64,000 nt of DNA. Source: Bacteroidales bacterium (GTDB lineage Bacteria > Bacteroidota > Bacteroidia > Bacteroidales > UBA932). The position numbers and the translations under genes are program-made. Shown piece by piece: positions 55,056-64,000 of this stretch (position 1 is its first letter; every line of letters starts with the position of its first letter). The notes beneath the pieces are model-generated. The model searched no databases. It saw nothing but the letters and a program-made list of their open reading frames with translations, and was not told the DNA's origin. The DNA lies in contig JAKSJQ010000001.1 of the NCBI GenBank assembly GCA_024402115.1, positions 110,483 through 174,482 on the forward strand, read 5' to 3'.

Positions 55056-58000
55056 TATAACAAGAACAATCATTTGCGCCGCGATTGCGGCTGCAATGTC
55101 GGCATCAGTTGACCTGTCTGCCCAGTCGAAGTACATGGACCAGTACATGATGCCAGATCCCCAGACCTGGGGAATGATCAAGTATGGTGGCCAGACTCCG
55201 GACCTGTACACCGGTACCGTCCGTGCCGAGATTCCCGTCTACACCTACAAGGATCCCGACTTTGAGATCCCGATATCTCTGAGCTACGCGTCGAACGGCT
55301 ATTTGCCGAACGTTCAGGCGAACTTCGTGGGTCTTGGCTGGACTCTCAATGCGGGAGGCTGCATCAGCCGCCGCGTGCAGGGAATCCAGGACGAATCAGA
55401 GTCTTACGTCCAGTATGATAATCATGGTGGAAGATATTCAATCAAAGGTTATAAGTTCTACAATCCCGGCGCTCTCTCTTCAGTGTCTCCAATAAGGCGT
55501 TATATGTCTTTTTTTTCGAGGCCATGCTTTGTCGGTGATGATGGGTGCTACGAGACTGAGCCCGACATATTCATGTTCAACTTCCTGGGTCACAGCGGTA
55601 AGTTCATCATGTCAGAATCCGCCTGTGTCCATGTCTATGGCAGCAACCATCCGTCCGGAGAATATGCCGTTGACCTCTCTGGATTGAATGGTTCTGGTTT
55701 TCCTGACAGTGGAATTTCCATCACAGATGGTACTGGCATGAGATATGATTTTGGAAACCTTGGGGTGTCGACTCCGGCGCCGTATGCAACATACTGGGAA
55801 GCCACCGGTCAGGAATCACCAGAGAGACCGGTTTTTGACAATTATGGCAGTTCCTGGAACCTGAAGCGCGTGACGGCCCCCAACGGCAGGACGGTGGAAT
55901 ATTACTATTCCTTCAGGAGCAATGCAATTGACCCATTGGGCAATAAGACCTTGGAGAATTTCCGTCCGTTCGTCGAATACGGAAGTTGGTTAAGTAACGG
56001 TTTGCAGACAGGTTTTGACGAAGCCACTCATGCCATGACCGTCGGTACGTCCCTGACCTCAACTGACCATTCCTCGGCATACTATATAAAGGAGTCAATT
56101 TACCAGCCGGTCCTCGACAGCATCGTGATAGACACCGCCTGCAAGATCGAGTTCATATATTCGTCGAGGACTAGGGAGAAGGTCGGCCCTGCTGACTCAC
56201 AGTCACTCTCAACGCCGGGTAAGTTGAGCGGCATTGTCGTCAGCGACCTCCGATCAGGAAGGGTACTGTGTTCATGCAGCTTGGGCTACACCTACTCTTC
56301 GTCTGAAGGCAATCCGGTCATGATGCTGAAGAGCGTTAATGTCTCGGGTGTCGGCGAGTACTCTATGGATTATTATCACGAGGATGACGTGTTCCCGTAC
56401 CATGGCAGCGCAGCCATAGACCATTGGGGTTACTATAATGACAATACCTCGGGAATCTCATCTCTTCTTCCTGATTTATTGTTGGACAATGACACATATG
56501 TGGAGACGGTGGTTGGTACATCGAGAACTCCGAATCCAGAAAAGTCGATGTTTGGCATGCTTCGTACCATTAGTTACCCGACTGGCGGCACAACAACATA
56601 CGAATATGAGCCTCACGACTATTCAAAGACAGTGACGAGGGATATGACAGACCGCAGCCGTCTTATGCCGTATCTTAAGATTCTTCCTAACATAGCCGTA
56701 GCTGGCGGTCTTCGCCTGAAGAGGGTTACAGACGCATCTGGGTCTACGTCCACCTGCAGGACCTATGTCTATGGTGATGGTGTATCCAGCAGCGGGACGA
56801 TGCTTTCGTTCCCCAGGTACAGCGAGATGATCACAATTGCGAGCAGCAGTATGTATCGCTCCGGTTGCACAATTTCGCTTGACATATCCTCATATATCCT
56901 TGATGCTACCCATATCGGCTACAGCTTGGTACGTGAGGTATATTCCGATGGCTCTTCTGTCGAGCATGTATTCAGCGACTACGAGAGTGACCCGGATATC
57001 CGTGGTAGTGTGGAGGAAACGAACCTCATCACTATCGAGGAGGACTATAAGGTTCAGATGGCACAAATTCTCTACCCTGACCCGAGCGGTCTTATATTCC
57101 GTCACCCTCAGTCGATGTCGACCAGGCGCGGCCGTCTGCTGTGCAGACGCTACAGGTCGTCGGACGGTACCCCTTTGCGTGAAGAGACCATAACCTATAC
57201 GGGCTCTCCAGACGATACGACCAACGTCGTGCAAGGTGTTCGTTCCTGTTACGGCTACTCGTATGTATACAACACTCTGCTTGACAACAGCCAGCCGTCG
57301 AGCGTGACGGTATGTGACCTTGATCCGGTGACGGGGGCCCGAACATCAAAGGTGACTACGTACTCCTACAATGATCTCCTGCAGAAGTCGAGTGAGTCTC
57401 TGGCCGGTTCCGACGGCGTAACCCGTCGTAAGAACTTGTTCTATGTGCAAGATATCTATCCCGGGGCACGTACGTCAGCGGAATCGGCTATGGCTGCGCG
57501 TAATGTGACCGCGTTCCCTATATACGAGTCGGAGTCGGTGACCGACGCTGCAGGCACCTGGCTGGTGTCCGCCCGTCACAACATCTATACCCAGTCGGGC
57601 AACATGTTCCTTCTCTCTACTGTCGGCGAGGGGCAGGTGGCAGGTCGCCAGCAGTATGCGAACACCATCCCCGCCTCGATCCCATACAGGACGGTGGCGA
57701 CTTACGGCTCGTTCAACAGCCAGGGCCGCCCGTGCGCGGTGACCGACTCCAACGGCATACAGTCCCTGCTGCTGTGGGGTTATGGCGGCCTGTATCCTGT
57801 AGCCCTTGTCGGCAACTGCACGACCTCGTCCTTCTCTTCCACCGGTATAGACCTGACATCGGACATTGACTGGAACGACCTCTCCAATGCCCAGGATGCG
57901 GCCCTCCGGACCATCCCCGGGGCGTCAGTCACCACGTGGAAGTACCTCCCGTTCGTTGGTGTCTCCGAGAAGATAGGTCCAGACGGCAGGAAGACGACCT

Positions 58001-58092
58001 ACGACTATGACGATTACGGACGCCTTGTGTCGGTCAAGGATACGGACGACGATAAGGTCGAAGAATATCACTATAACATAATAACAGAATAG
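55045..58092 (+). CDS. Secreted YD/RHS-repeat protein, first subunit
   Basis: This 1015-aa protein has a signal peptide (MRSNITRTIICAAIAAAMSASVDLSAQ) and a start domain like other Bacteroidetes two-part RHS systems (TPDLYTGTVRAEIPVYTYKDPDFEIPISLSYASNGYLPNVQANFVGLGWTLNAGG, about residues 50-110). YD-type repeats and barrel strands follow, and the end reads GPDGRKTTYDYDDYGRLVSVKDTDDDKVEEYHYN, an RHS repeat. It has no toxin tip; its last residues lead straight into the second gene 3 nt later. It is likely one half of a shell or fibre that carries the second protein. Confidence 0.8.
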   Translation: MRSNITRTIICAAIAAAMSASVDLSAQSKYMDQYMMPDPQTWGMIKYGGQTPDLYTGTVRAEIPVYTYKDPDFEIPISLSYASNGYLPNVQANFVGLGWTLNAGGCISRRVQGIQDESESYVQYDNHGGRYSIKGYKFYNPGALSSVSPIRRYMSFFSRPCFVGDDGCYETEPDIFMFNFLGHSGKFIMSESACVHVYGSNHPSGEYAVDLSGLNGSGFPDSGISITDGTGMRYDFGNLGVSTPAPYATYWEATGQESPERPVFDNYGSSWNLKRVTAPNGRTVEYYYSFRSNAIDPLGNKTLENFRPFVEYGSWLSNGLQTGFDEATHAMTVGTSLTSTDHSSAYYIKESIYQPVLDSIVIDTACKIEFIYSSRTREKVGPADSQSLSTPGKLSGIVVSDLRSGRVLCSCSLGYTYSSSEGNPVMMLKSVNVSGVGEYSMDYYHEDDVFPYHGSAAIDHWGYYNDNTSGISSLLPDLLLDNDTYVETVVGTSRTPNPEKSMFGMLRTISYPTGGTTTYEYEPHDYSKTVTRDMTDRSRLMPYLKILPNIAVAGGLRLKRVTDASGSTSTCRTYVYGDGVSSSGTMLSFPRYSEMITIASSSMYRSGCTISLDISSYILDATHIGYSLVREVYSDGSSVEHVFSDYESDPDIRGSVEETNLITIEEDYKVQMAQILYPDPSGLIFRHPQSMSTRRGRLLCRRYRSSDGTPLREETITYTGSPDDTTNVVQGVRSCYGYSYVYNTLLDNSQPSSVTVCDLDPVTGARTSKVTTYSYNDLLQKSSESLAGSDGVTRRKNLFYVQDIYPGARTSAESAMAARNVTAFPIYESESVTDAAGTWLVSARHNIYTQSGNMFLLSTVGEGQVAGRQQYANTIPASIPYRTVATYGSFNSQGRPCAVTDSNGIQSLLLWGYGGLYPVALVGNCTTSSFSSTGIDLTSDIDWNDLSNAQDAALRTIPGASVTTWKYLPFVGVSEKIGPDGRKTTYDYDDYGRLVSVKDTDDDKVEEYHYNIITE

Positions 58093-58095
58093 AAT

Positions 58096-61000
58096 ATGAA
58101 AAACCATATACTTAGAATATCATTCATTGCATGCCTCGTCGTCGGTCTTCTGACGGGGCGTGCCCTCGGGGCGGTCCCTGTAGTTGACTCCGTTCCGGAC
58201 TACGAGATCCATTTCACGAATGCCTGCGAGAGCTACGACGGCAGTGCCGTGCCGGACAAGTATGTGAGCGGTTCGGGCGGTACAGCTCAGGTTGCTTTCT
58301 GGTGGACCGGTATCCCATACACACAGTCGCAACTGCTTAGCCGTATTAATTCGGCGCTCTCAGGTTCGGGCATAACTGTGAGCATAAACAGGTACACCAC
58401 ACACACCGGCGCCGGTATGCCTTCGGCCTCTTTCGTGCTGACGTTCCCCGCACTCCCTGAATCCCGGGACATGCTCCGCGTCCGCGTGAGCGGCGGCGGC
58501 GTTACGTCGGACATCGTCCAGACTCCTCCTCAGAGCATCACGAGCAACGGCAGGAACTGGGTCGAGACGCGCCGTTACTTTGGTACCGGTTCGTCAGATT
58601 ACGTGAGCGACATCGTCTACTACAACGGTCTCGGTCTCCCGGAGCAGTCTGTGAGCAGCGCCGCGTCCGGCAACGGAAGGAGCATCGTCACGCCCGTGAC
58701 CTACGACGATTGCCTGAGAGGTGACGCGAGGGAATGGCTGCCGTTCGAGTCGACCGTGAGCACGGGAGTGTTCACCTCGAACGCGACTTCCGCGTCCAGG
58801 TACTCTTCCACCTACGGCGCGCAGGAGAGCGGCCATGCATTCTCGGAGAACGTGTTCGACTCGTATTCTCTGAACAGGAAGGTGTCGTCCCGTAAGCCAG
58901 GCATCGCCCACGGCACCGCGGACAGGAAGGCCGTGACGGAGTACGGCATCTCGACCTTGGCGGATCAGGTGAAGAGGATAGTCTACGACCCGTCCATGAG
59001 GAGCATCTCAGTGCCGACCAACCCCTCCCCGTATGTCGTCGGCTATCAGAAGACGGTGACCACCGACGAGGACGGCAGGCGAAGCGCGACCTTCACAGAC
59101 TCGGAGGGCAAGGTCATTCTCTCGAGGGTCTATGAGAAGGACCCATCAGGCGGATACGTCCCCTATGCTGACACCTACACGGTCTACGACGGCGCTGGCC
59201 GCCCGCTGTGGGTCATCAGCCCGGAGGGCTCGGTCCTCATAGGTCCGGAGGCCCTCTATACGGAAAGCGGAGACGTGGCGAAGAAGTGGACGACGGTCTA
59301 CAGATACGACGGCTACGGCAGGCTGACCGGCAGGAGGCTTCCCGGCTGCGGCTGGGAGGAGTACGTATACGACAGGGGCGACCGACTCGTTCTGGAGCGA
59401 GACTCGACCCTCCATGCCCAGAACCGCTGGATATATCACGTGTACGACAACCTCGGCAGGGAAATCGAGAGGACGGTGGTGAGCGGTACGTCTTCGATGG
59501 AATCCATTCAAGCGAATTACGACGGATGTCCAATGATGAATTCTTATCCATATCCGAGCCACTCGGCGGATGTCGGTGCGGATTACAGGAAACCATACAC
59601 CTCGATCGGCAGCTTCACTCTCGTGAAGCAGCTCTATCAGGCGAGATACGGAAACTACAAATACAGGACAGGCACCTCGTCGACCGGCACGTCCCTGTTC
59701 AATATCCCGGCAGCTCTCTCCTTCTCCGCAGTGAACGGAGTGGTGTCGACGGGCGACAGGAGTTCAGACACCAAAAACCTGAAGATCTACGAGAAGGTGT
59801 GGATTCTTGGCGACAACGTCAGCGGCGGCTCCACTGACGCTTACGTGGAGAGGACGTTCCACTATGACGGCAAGGGTCGTCTCATCCAGACCGTGGAGCG
59901 TAACCAGTCAGGCGGAATAAGCAGGACGAGCACGAGTTATGACTTCAGGGGCCTGCCCCTGACCGTGAGGGAGGACCACACCTTCTCCTCGTCCAGCCAG
60001 TATTCGGCTCCGATGCATCGTACGGTGGCCTACTCGTATGACGACCGTGGCCGCGTGCTCACGGAAGCGGTGCAGGTGAACAGCCTCCCCGAAGCGACCG
60101 TGTCGTATTCGTACGACGGAATAGGCAGACTTTCCGAAGTTACCTACGGCAACGGTGTCAGCGAGTCGAGGACTTACACTGTCCAGGGCTGGCTGAAGGA
60201 GATCTCTGCCCTGGATTCCAGCCGCGACACCCTTTTCAGGGAGACCATGAGGTACTGGGATAACCCGGAGATCGCAGGTGGAAGTTCTCATCCGCTGTAC
60301 AGCGGAATGATATCAGGGGTAGACAGCCGCAACGGAAGCGGCACTTCGTCGTCGGGTACTCTTGATTATGACTACAGTTATGACTATCTTTGGAGACTGA
60401 CGGAGGCGAACCTCCCCGGCACTGACAGTTGGGCCGAGAATGGCATCACCTACGACAGGAACGGCAACCTGAGATCTTTGACAAGACATGGCGGTTCGGG
60501 AAGCATCCTCGATGCGCTGAACCTGAGCTACTCCGGCAACTGTCTTGCGGCGGTGTCCCATTCGGGCGGCACATGGTCTTACGGCCATGACGGCTCGGGC
60601 AGGATGACCTCCGACGGCAGGCTTGGCGGCATCGCGGTGCAGTACGGCGAGACCGGTCTCCCGAGAAGGACGATGGGCCCTCCGGGCAGCGGCATCGCGA
60701 CGACGGAGTACTCGTACCTGGCAGACGAGACGAGGCTGGGAGTGGCCCAGAACAAGGGCACGAACTCGTCTCCGACCTACTACGGCTATCTGAATGCTGG
60801 AAGCTTGAACGTGCTCCACAACGGTGCGTCGGTGGTGTTCGAGAGCAGCGCGTACGAGGCGGGAGTGATCTATTCTCACGGCCTGATGTACTTCACGAGG
60901 GATCACCTTGGTAACACGAGGGTCGTGACCGACGGAAGCGGCAATGTCGTCGAGAGGAACGACTACTATCCTTTCGGCGAGCGTCACTCGGACAGCTCGA

Positions 61001-61758
61001 TGCCGACGGCGGCCACCAACAGGTGGCGCTTCGCGGGGAAGGAGATTCAGCCGCTGGGAGGTACGGGCTGGCTTGACTTCGGCGCAAGGCAGTACGACAG
61101 CTTCCTTGGGCGGTGGACCACTGTGGATCCTCTGGCAGAGAAGTATCCAGGAATCAGCCCTTACTCCTACTGCGCGGGGAATCCGATCAACTTTGTGGAT
61201 CCGGATGGAAGTAAGATAAGAATATCTGGATCTTCTTCATTTGTCCAACAAGTTGAAACTATGATGTCTTTCCTTAAAGATCATGGGGCATATGATGGTG
61301 TTGAAAGATTGGAGTTAGACGATCGTATTACATATACTATATCTGAAGGTGCAAATCAGTATGATGGTAACAGATTCGTTATCATGTGGAATCCATACTA
61401 TATGCACATGTCGGAAGATAAAAAATTACTTAGATCTTCTGTTATGTCCTTTTTGCATGAAATAGGCCATGCGGTTGAGCACCATGATAATCCAACGGAT
61501 TATTATAATAATAGCTTAAAGTATGACAGAAGATATGATAATTATGAAGAGCGACGTGATATTACTGAGTGGGAACCTATCTACGCGTACTTGCTTGGAG
61601 AGATTGATGATGAAAATGACGTTAGGTCTACTCATTCCGGATATCCGATTTTTGTGGGAGATATGTCAATTGAAGAACAAAGTAAATTAGCGCATTTTTA
61701 TAACGTATTTATTCCTCAACTCTCACCATTAACACCTCCAAAACAATGGGTAGAATAG
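58096..61758 (+). CDS. RHS-repeat polymorphic toxin with zinc-metallopeptidase-like tip
   Basis: This 1220-aa protein has a signal peptide (about 1-26), a DUF6443-like N-terminal part (NGRNWVETRRYFGTGSSDYVSDIVYYNGLGLPEQSV), about 20 YD repeats and the RHS core end (residues about 965-1037: YYPFGERHSDSSMPT, WRFAGKEIQPLGGTGWLDFGARQYDS, PINFVDPDG). After this the base composition drops sharply and a new tip of about 180 residues follows, with HEIGHAVEHH (His1121, Glu1122, His1125) as a zinc-binding core, similar in kind to the Peptidase_M91-type tips of other RHS toxins. The tip is the predicted toxin. The next gene overlaps its end by 13 nt. Confidence 0.85.
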   Translation: MKNHILRISFIACLVVGLLTGRALGAVPVVDSVPDYEIHFTNACESYDGSAVPDKYVSGSGGTAQVAFWWTGIPYTQSQLLSRINSALSGSGITVSINRYTTHTGAGMPSASFVLTFPALPESRDMLRVRVSGGGVTSDIVQTPPQSITSNGRNWVETRRYFGTGSSDYVSDIVYYNGLGLPEQSVSSAASGNGRSIVTPVTYDDCLRGDAREWLPFESTVSTGVFTSNATSASRYSSTYGAQESGHAFSENVFDSYSLNRKVSSRKPGIAHGTADRKAVTEYGISTLADQVKRIVYDPSMRSISVPTNPSPYVVGYQKTVTTDEDGRRSATFTDSEGKVILSRVYEKDPSGGYVPYADTYTVYDGAGRPLWVISPEGSVLIGPEALYTESGDVAKKWTTVYRYDGYGRLTGRRLPGCGWEEYVYDRGDRLVLERDSTLHAQNRWIYHVYDNLGREIERTVVSGTSSMESIQANYDGCPMMNSYPYPSHSADVGADYRKPYTSIGSFTLVKQLYQARYGNYKYRTGTSSTGTSLFNIPAALSFSAVNGVVSTGDRSSDTKNLKIYEKVWILGDNVSGGSTDAYVERTFHYDGKGRLIQTVERNQSGGISRTSTSYDFRGLPLTVREDHTFSSSSQYSAPMHRTVAYSYDDRGRVLTEAVQVNSLPEATVSYSYDGIGRLSEVTYGNGVSESRTYTVQGWLKEISALDSSRDTLFRETMRYWDNPEIAGGSSHPLYSGMISGVDSRNGSGTSSSGTLDYDYSYDYLWRLTEANLPGTDSWAENGITYDRNGNLRSLTRHGGSGSILDALNLSYSGNCLAAVSHSGGTWSYGHDGSGRMTSDGRLGGIAVQYGETGLPRRTMGPPGSGIATTEYSYLADETRLGVAQNKGTNSSPTYYGYLNAGSLNVLHNGASVVFESSAYEAGVIYSHGLMYFTRDHLGNTRVVTDGSGNVVERNDYYPFGERHSDSSMPTAATNRWRFAGKEIQPLGGTGWLDFGARQYDSFLGRWTTVDPLAEKYPGISPYSYCAGNPINFVDPDGSKIRISGSSSFVQQVETMMSFLKDHGAYDGVERLELDDRITYTISEGANQYDGNRFVIMWNPYYMHMSEDKKLLRSSVMSFLHEIGHAVEHHDNPTDYYNNSLKYDRRYDNYEERRDITEWEPIYAYLLGEIDDENDVRSTHSGYPIFVGDMSIEEQSKLAHFYNVFIPQLSPLTPPKQWVE
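60311..61209 (+). repeat. RHS core block, copy 1
   Basis: This part of the 1220-aa toxin gene is nearly identical to 62463-63358, except for a diverged inner stretch (60736-60893 versus 62888-63042, 3 nt different in length). The match ends at the DPDG codons, exactly where the tips differ. Confidence 0.9.
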
Positions 61759-62357
61759 TAGCAATATTCTTTAATATATTACTTTTTTCTTTACTGGGAC
61801 AATCTTTGCAAGCGAAATCAGATTGCGGAAAGTATGTTGTCGCATACTATATGTTGTCGCATCCATGGGCTATAATGTTTGATTATGATCCGTTTGTATC
61901 AGAATATTTGGAAGACCCAGGTGCACATGGTCTTAGAAAGATTGTCATAGAAGATGATGATCTGTATGATTTGTTGTATCGTGATGAGTCCCGGTGGAAA
62001 AGAGAAGAAGGTTCCTACAAGGATTTTGGACATTATATTATCAGAGTGGAGTTACATGATGGTGATACGACGGAGACAATCAATTTGAGTCAGACAAGGT
62101 TTTTCCCACTTAAGATTAATGACAGTGTTTTCTTTTGTCCGCCTTATTATAGATTAGTCCTGGAATCGTTATGTAAATATGATAGTCACCTTTCTGATTG
62201 CTACAATGATCCTGTCTGGGGACCAGAGTCTGTATATGTGAAGGTTGATGTTGGTATACCTAAAATTGATGACTCGCTCTTATGTAAGATAGTAATGCTG
62301 GCTAGGCAACCTGAACTGGAGATCTTTCATAAAACAAAGACTTCAATAAAGTATTAA
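61746..62357 (+). CDS. Putative immunity protein (exported)
   Basis: The 203-aa protein is AT-rich like the toxin tip, starts with a signal-like MGRIVAIFFNILLFSLLGQSLQA and is otherwise acidic and soluble (DYDPFVSEYLEDPGAHG...). It overlaps the 3' end of the toxin gene, the usual place for the cognate immunity gene, and is followed by a strong terminator. The family is not recognised. If it is the immunity protein, an exported location would mean the tip acts in the periplasm or at the surface. Confidence 0.55.
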   Translation: MGRIVAIFFNILLFSLLGQSLQAKSDCGKYVVAYYMLSHPWAIMFDYDPFVSEYLEDPGAHGLRKIVIEDDDLYDLLYRDESRWKREEGSYKDFGHYIIRVELHDGDTTETINLSQTRFFPLKINDSVFFCPPYYRLVLESLCKYDSHLSDCYNDPVWGPESVYVKVDVGIPKIDDSLLCKIVMLARQPELEIFHKTKTSIKY

Positions 62358-62368
62358 TTCATGACAGG

Positions 62369-62398
62369 TAGGGTCTCCGTTCGCGGAGACCCTATTTT
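62369..62398 (+). terminator. Rho-independent terminator after the immunity gene
   Basis: TAGGGTCTCCG at 62369-62379 and CGGAGACCCTA at 62384-62394 pair perfectly around a TTCG tetraloop, followed by TTTTC. Confidence 0.9.
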
Positions 62399-62458
62399 CA
62401 CCTCGTTCCCCCTCAGCGCTAACGCATAATAGTCGGATTGCCTCTGCAGATTGGGTAG

Positions 62459-63913
62459 TGTTTATCAGGGGTAGACAGCCGCAACGGAAGCGGCACGTCT
62501 TCGTCGGGAACTCTTGATTATGACTACAGTTATGACTATCTTTGGAGACTGACGGAGGCGAGCCTCCCCGGCACTGACAGTTGGGCCGAGAATGGCATCA
62601 CCTACGACAGGAACGGCAACCTGAGATCTTTGACAAGACATGGCGGTTCGGGAAGCATCCTCGATGCGCTGAACCTGAGCTACTCCGGCAACTGTCTTGC
62701 GGCGGTGTCCCATTCGGGCGGCACATGGTCTTACGGCCATGACGGCTCGGGCAGGATGACCTCCGACGGCAGGCTTGGCGGCATCGCGGTGCAGTACGGC
62801 GAGACCGGTCTCCCGAGAAGGACGATGGGCCCTCCGGGCAGCGGTATCACGACGACGGAGTATTCGTACCTGGCAGACGGGACGAGGCTGGGAGTCACTC
62901 AGAACATCGGCACCTCGTCATCGACGATCTACGGATACCTGAGCTTCGGGAACGTGGGCATGATCCAGCTGGGCTCGAATCTCAGCTTCGAGAGCAGCGT
63001 GTTCGACGGCGGAGTAATCCAGAGCGGCGGCGTGAGGTACTTCATGAGGGATCACCTTGGTAACACGAGAGTCGTGACCGACGGAAGCGGCAACGTCGTC
63101 GAGAGGAACGACTACTATCCTTTCGGCGAGCGTCACTCGGACAGCTCGATGCCGACGGCGGCCACCAACAGGTGGCGCTTCGCGGGGAAGGAGATTCAGC
63201 CTCTGGGAGGTACGGGCTGGCTTGACTTCGGCGCAAGGCAGTACGACAGCTTCCTGGGAAGATGGACTACGCTCGACCCTCTTGCCGAGAAGTATCCTGG
63301 CATCAGCCCTTACTCCTACTGTGCGGGGAATCCGATCAACTTTGTGGATCCGGATGGACTAGACAGATGGGAGATAAATGGCCAAGGAAGAATCGTAAAT
63401 AGATATGAGGATACAACACGGGATGCATTTTATTTTATAACAGAAGATGGTATAGATGAGAACCGTTCAATAACTTTTAGCTATAATACATTTCATGAGG
63501 ATGGCGGGATATTTTCTTCTTATGATGGAAGATCGTCTGCAGATTTGTTTAGGTTTTTTTCCAGAAATGCTTCTATTGAGTTTGGGCTCATTGCGGACTC
63601 GAAGGATGGTTTTCGGGTTTTTACAGATAACAAACCAGACAGAATCGATATGAATAAAGTTGCAAATGACCTTGAAGTTAAAGGCAATACTATCAGCATA
63701 ATGATCCATAGTCATCCACGTAATACATTGCCTTCTGGTTTCGGAAATAATAAACTCGGAGATAGATTTATTGCGATGTTATATGATGAGTCAAATTACG
63801 AGATCGTTAGACATTATGTTTATCTTCCATCGTATGATCAAATAATGTCGTATACAAAGGATACGATTAGTAAAGAATTGCAGCCACTTTATAATGCGAT
63901 CAAAGAACTTTAA
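62459..63913 (+). pseudogene. Orphan RHS cassette with JAB/JAMM-like tip
   Basis: The frame opens after a stop at 62456-62458 and runs to 63913 with no ATG until deep inside; TTG 62630 corresponds to a plain Leu codon in copy 1. It lacks signal peptide and promoter, so it is best read as a displaced, silent cassette. It reaches the same DPDG boundary, then an AT-rich tip of about 185 residues with HSHP (63707-63718), LPSG and GD spaced like a JAMM/JAB metalloprotease core, as in JAB-type toxin tips of RHS proteins. Recombination in the shared core could move this tip onto the expressed gene. No immunity gene is visible before the window ends. Confidence 0.75.
62463..63358 (+). repeat. RHS core block, copy 2
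   Basis: Duplicate of 60311-61209. It starts abruptly in the middle of a coding frame right after unrelated intergenic DNA, which shows the 5' part of the gene was lost or never copied. Confidence 0.9.
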
Positions 63914-64000
63914 TGTATGCATACTTTTTATTTGAAAATTATACTACTAGTGTATTGTAATATTGATAATTAGAAATATTTTTCTTATATTTATGGTATA

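Noticed and set aside
62630..62632. TTG as a true start for the second RHS cassette
   Set aside because: The same codon is an internal Leu in the full-length copy, the frame is open upstream without a start, and there is no promoter or signal peptide.

Overview
This window is chromosomal DNA from a member of the order Bacteroidales, probably a gut- or rumen-type uncultured lineage. The evidence is the promoter signature (TTTG, about 20 nt, TAnnTTTG; perfect or near-perfect copies at 13718-13749, 15232-15262 and 54045-54077) and a strongly Bacteroidales gene set: S46 dipeptidyl-peptidase, DUF5020, DUF4876, DUF6850, fimbrillin/FISUMP lipoprotein, DUF4251, DUF3857 proteins, a trifunctional MMPL transporter, and two-gene YD-repeat proteins with a DUF6443-like start. 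Most genes have a high GC content; the edges of the toxin locus at the right end are clearly AT-richer.

Layout. 1-6266 is the end of an aryl-polyene/flexirubin-like lipid-pigment cluster (ketosynthase-like chain-length factor, small EamA/SMR-like membrane protein, LolA-like carrier, FabZ-like hot-dog protein, GT2 glycosyltransferase, MMPL-acyltransferase-methyltransferase fusion). 6263-12820 holds a secreted esterase, a PaaK-like CoA ligase with an acyltransferase, an S46 peptidase and an Mrp ATPase. 12821-13772 is a gene-free, repeat-dense interval. 13773-17439 carries a membrane-bound LuxR-like regulator, tRNA-Gly(GCC), and a DUF5020 porin-like protein with an NCS2 nucleobase permease. 17529-24752 is an outer-membrane uptake operon led by a TonB-dependent receptor. 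24756-32577 is a compact housekeeping run (cdaA, mutS2, yraN, mannose-1-P guanylyltransferase, Xaa-Pro aminopeptidase, DUF456, NlpC/P60-LysM), followed by thrA and secreted hydrolases to 41447. 41560-45967 has two DUF3857/transglutaminase-like proteins and a lipoprotein. 46011-47232 is a REP-associated tyrosine transposase between two 82-bp REP pairs. 47383-47703 (minus strand) is the most striking object: a tRNA-Leu(UAA) gene split in its anticodon by a 237-nt group I intron. Then come an M13 peptidase, small genes, comF, asd and metX (with thrA these supply the aspartate-family pathway to threonine and methionine).

From about 53545 the window becomes accessory: AT-rich DNA, an unknown 129-aa protein, a run of hairpins, and a polymorphic-toxin locus. 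The locus consists of a small holin-like membrane protein overlapping a 1015-aa secreted YD-repeat protein, then a 1220-aa RHS protein ending in a zinc-metallopeptidase-like toxin tip, an overlapping low-GC exported putative immunity protein, and a promoterless, startless second RHS cassette whose tip carries a JAMM/JAB-type HSHP motif. The two cassettes share nearly identical RHS core blocks, so the second can be read as a reservoir tip for recombination.

All functional calls are from reading the sequence and knowledge of families; no database search was run.
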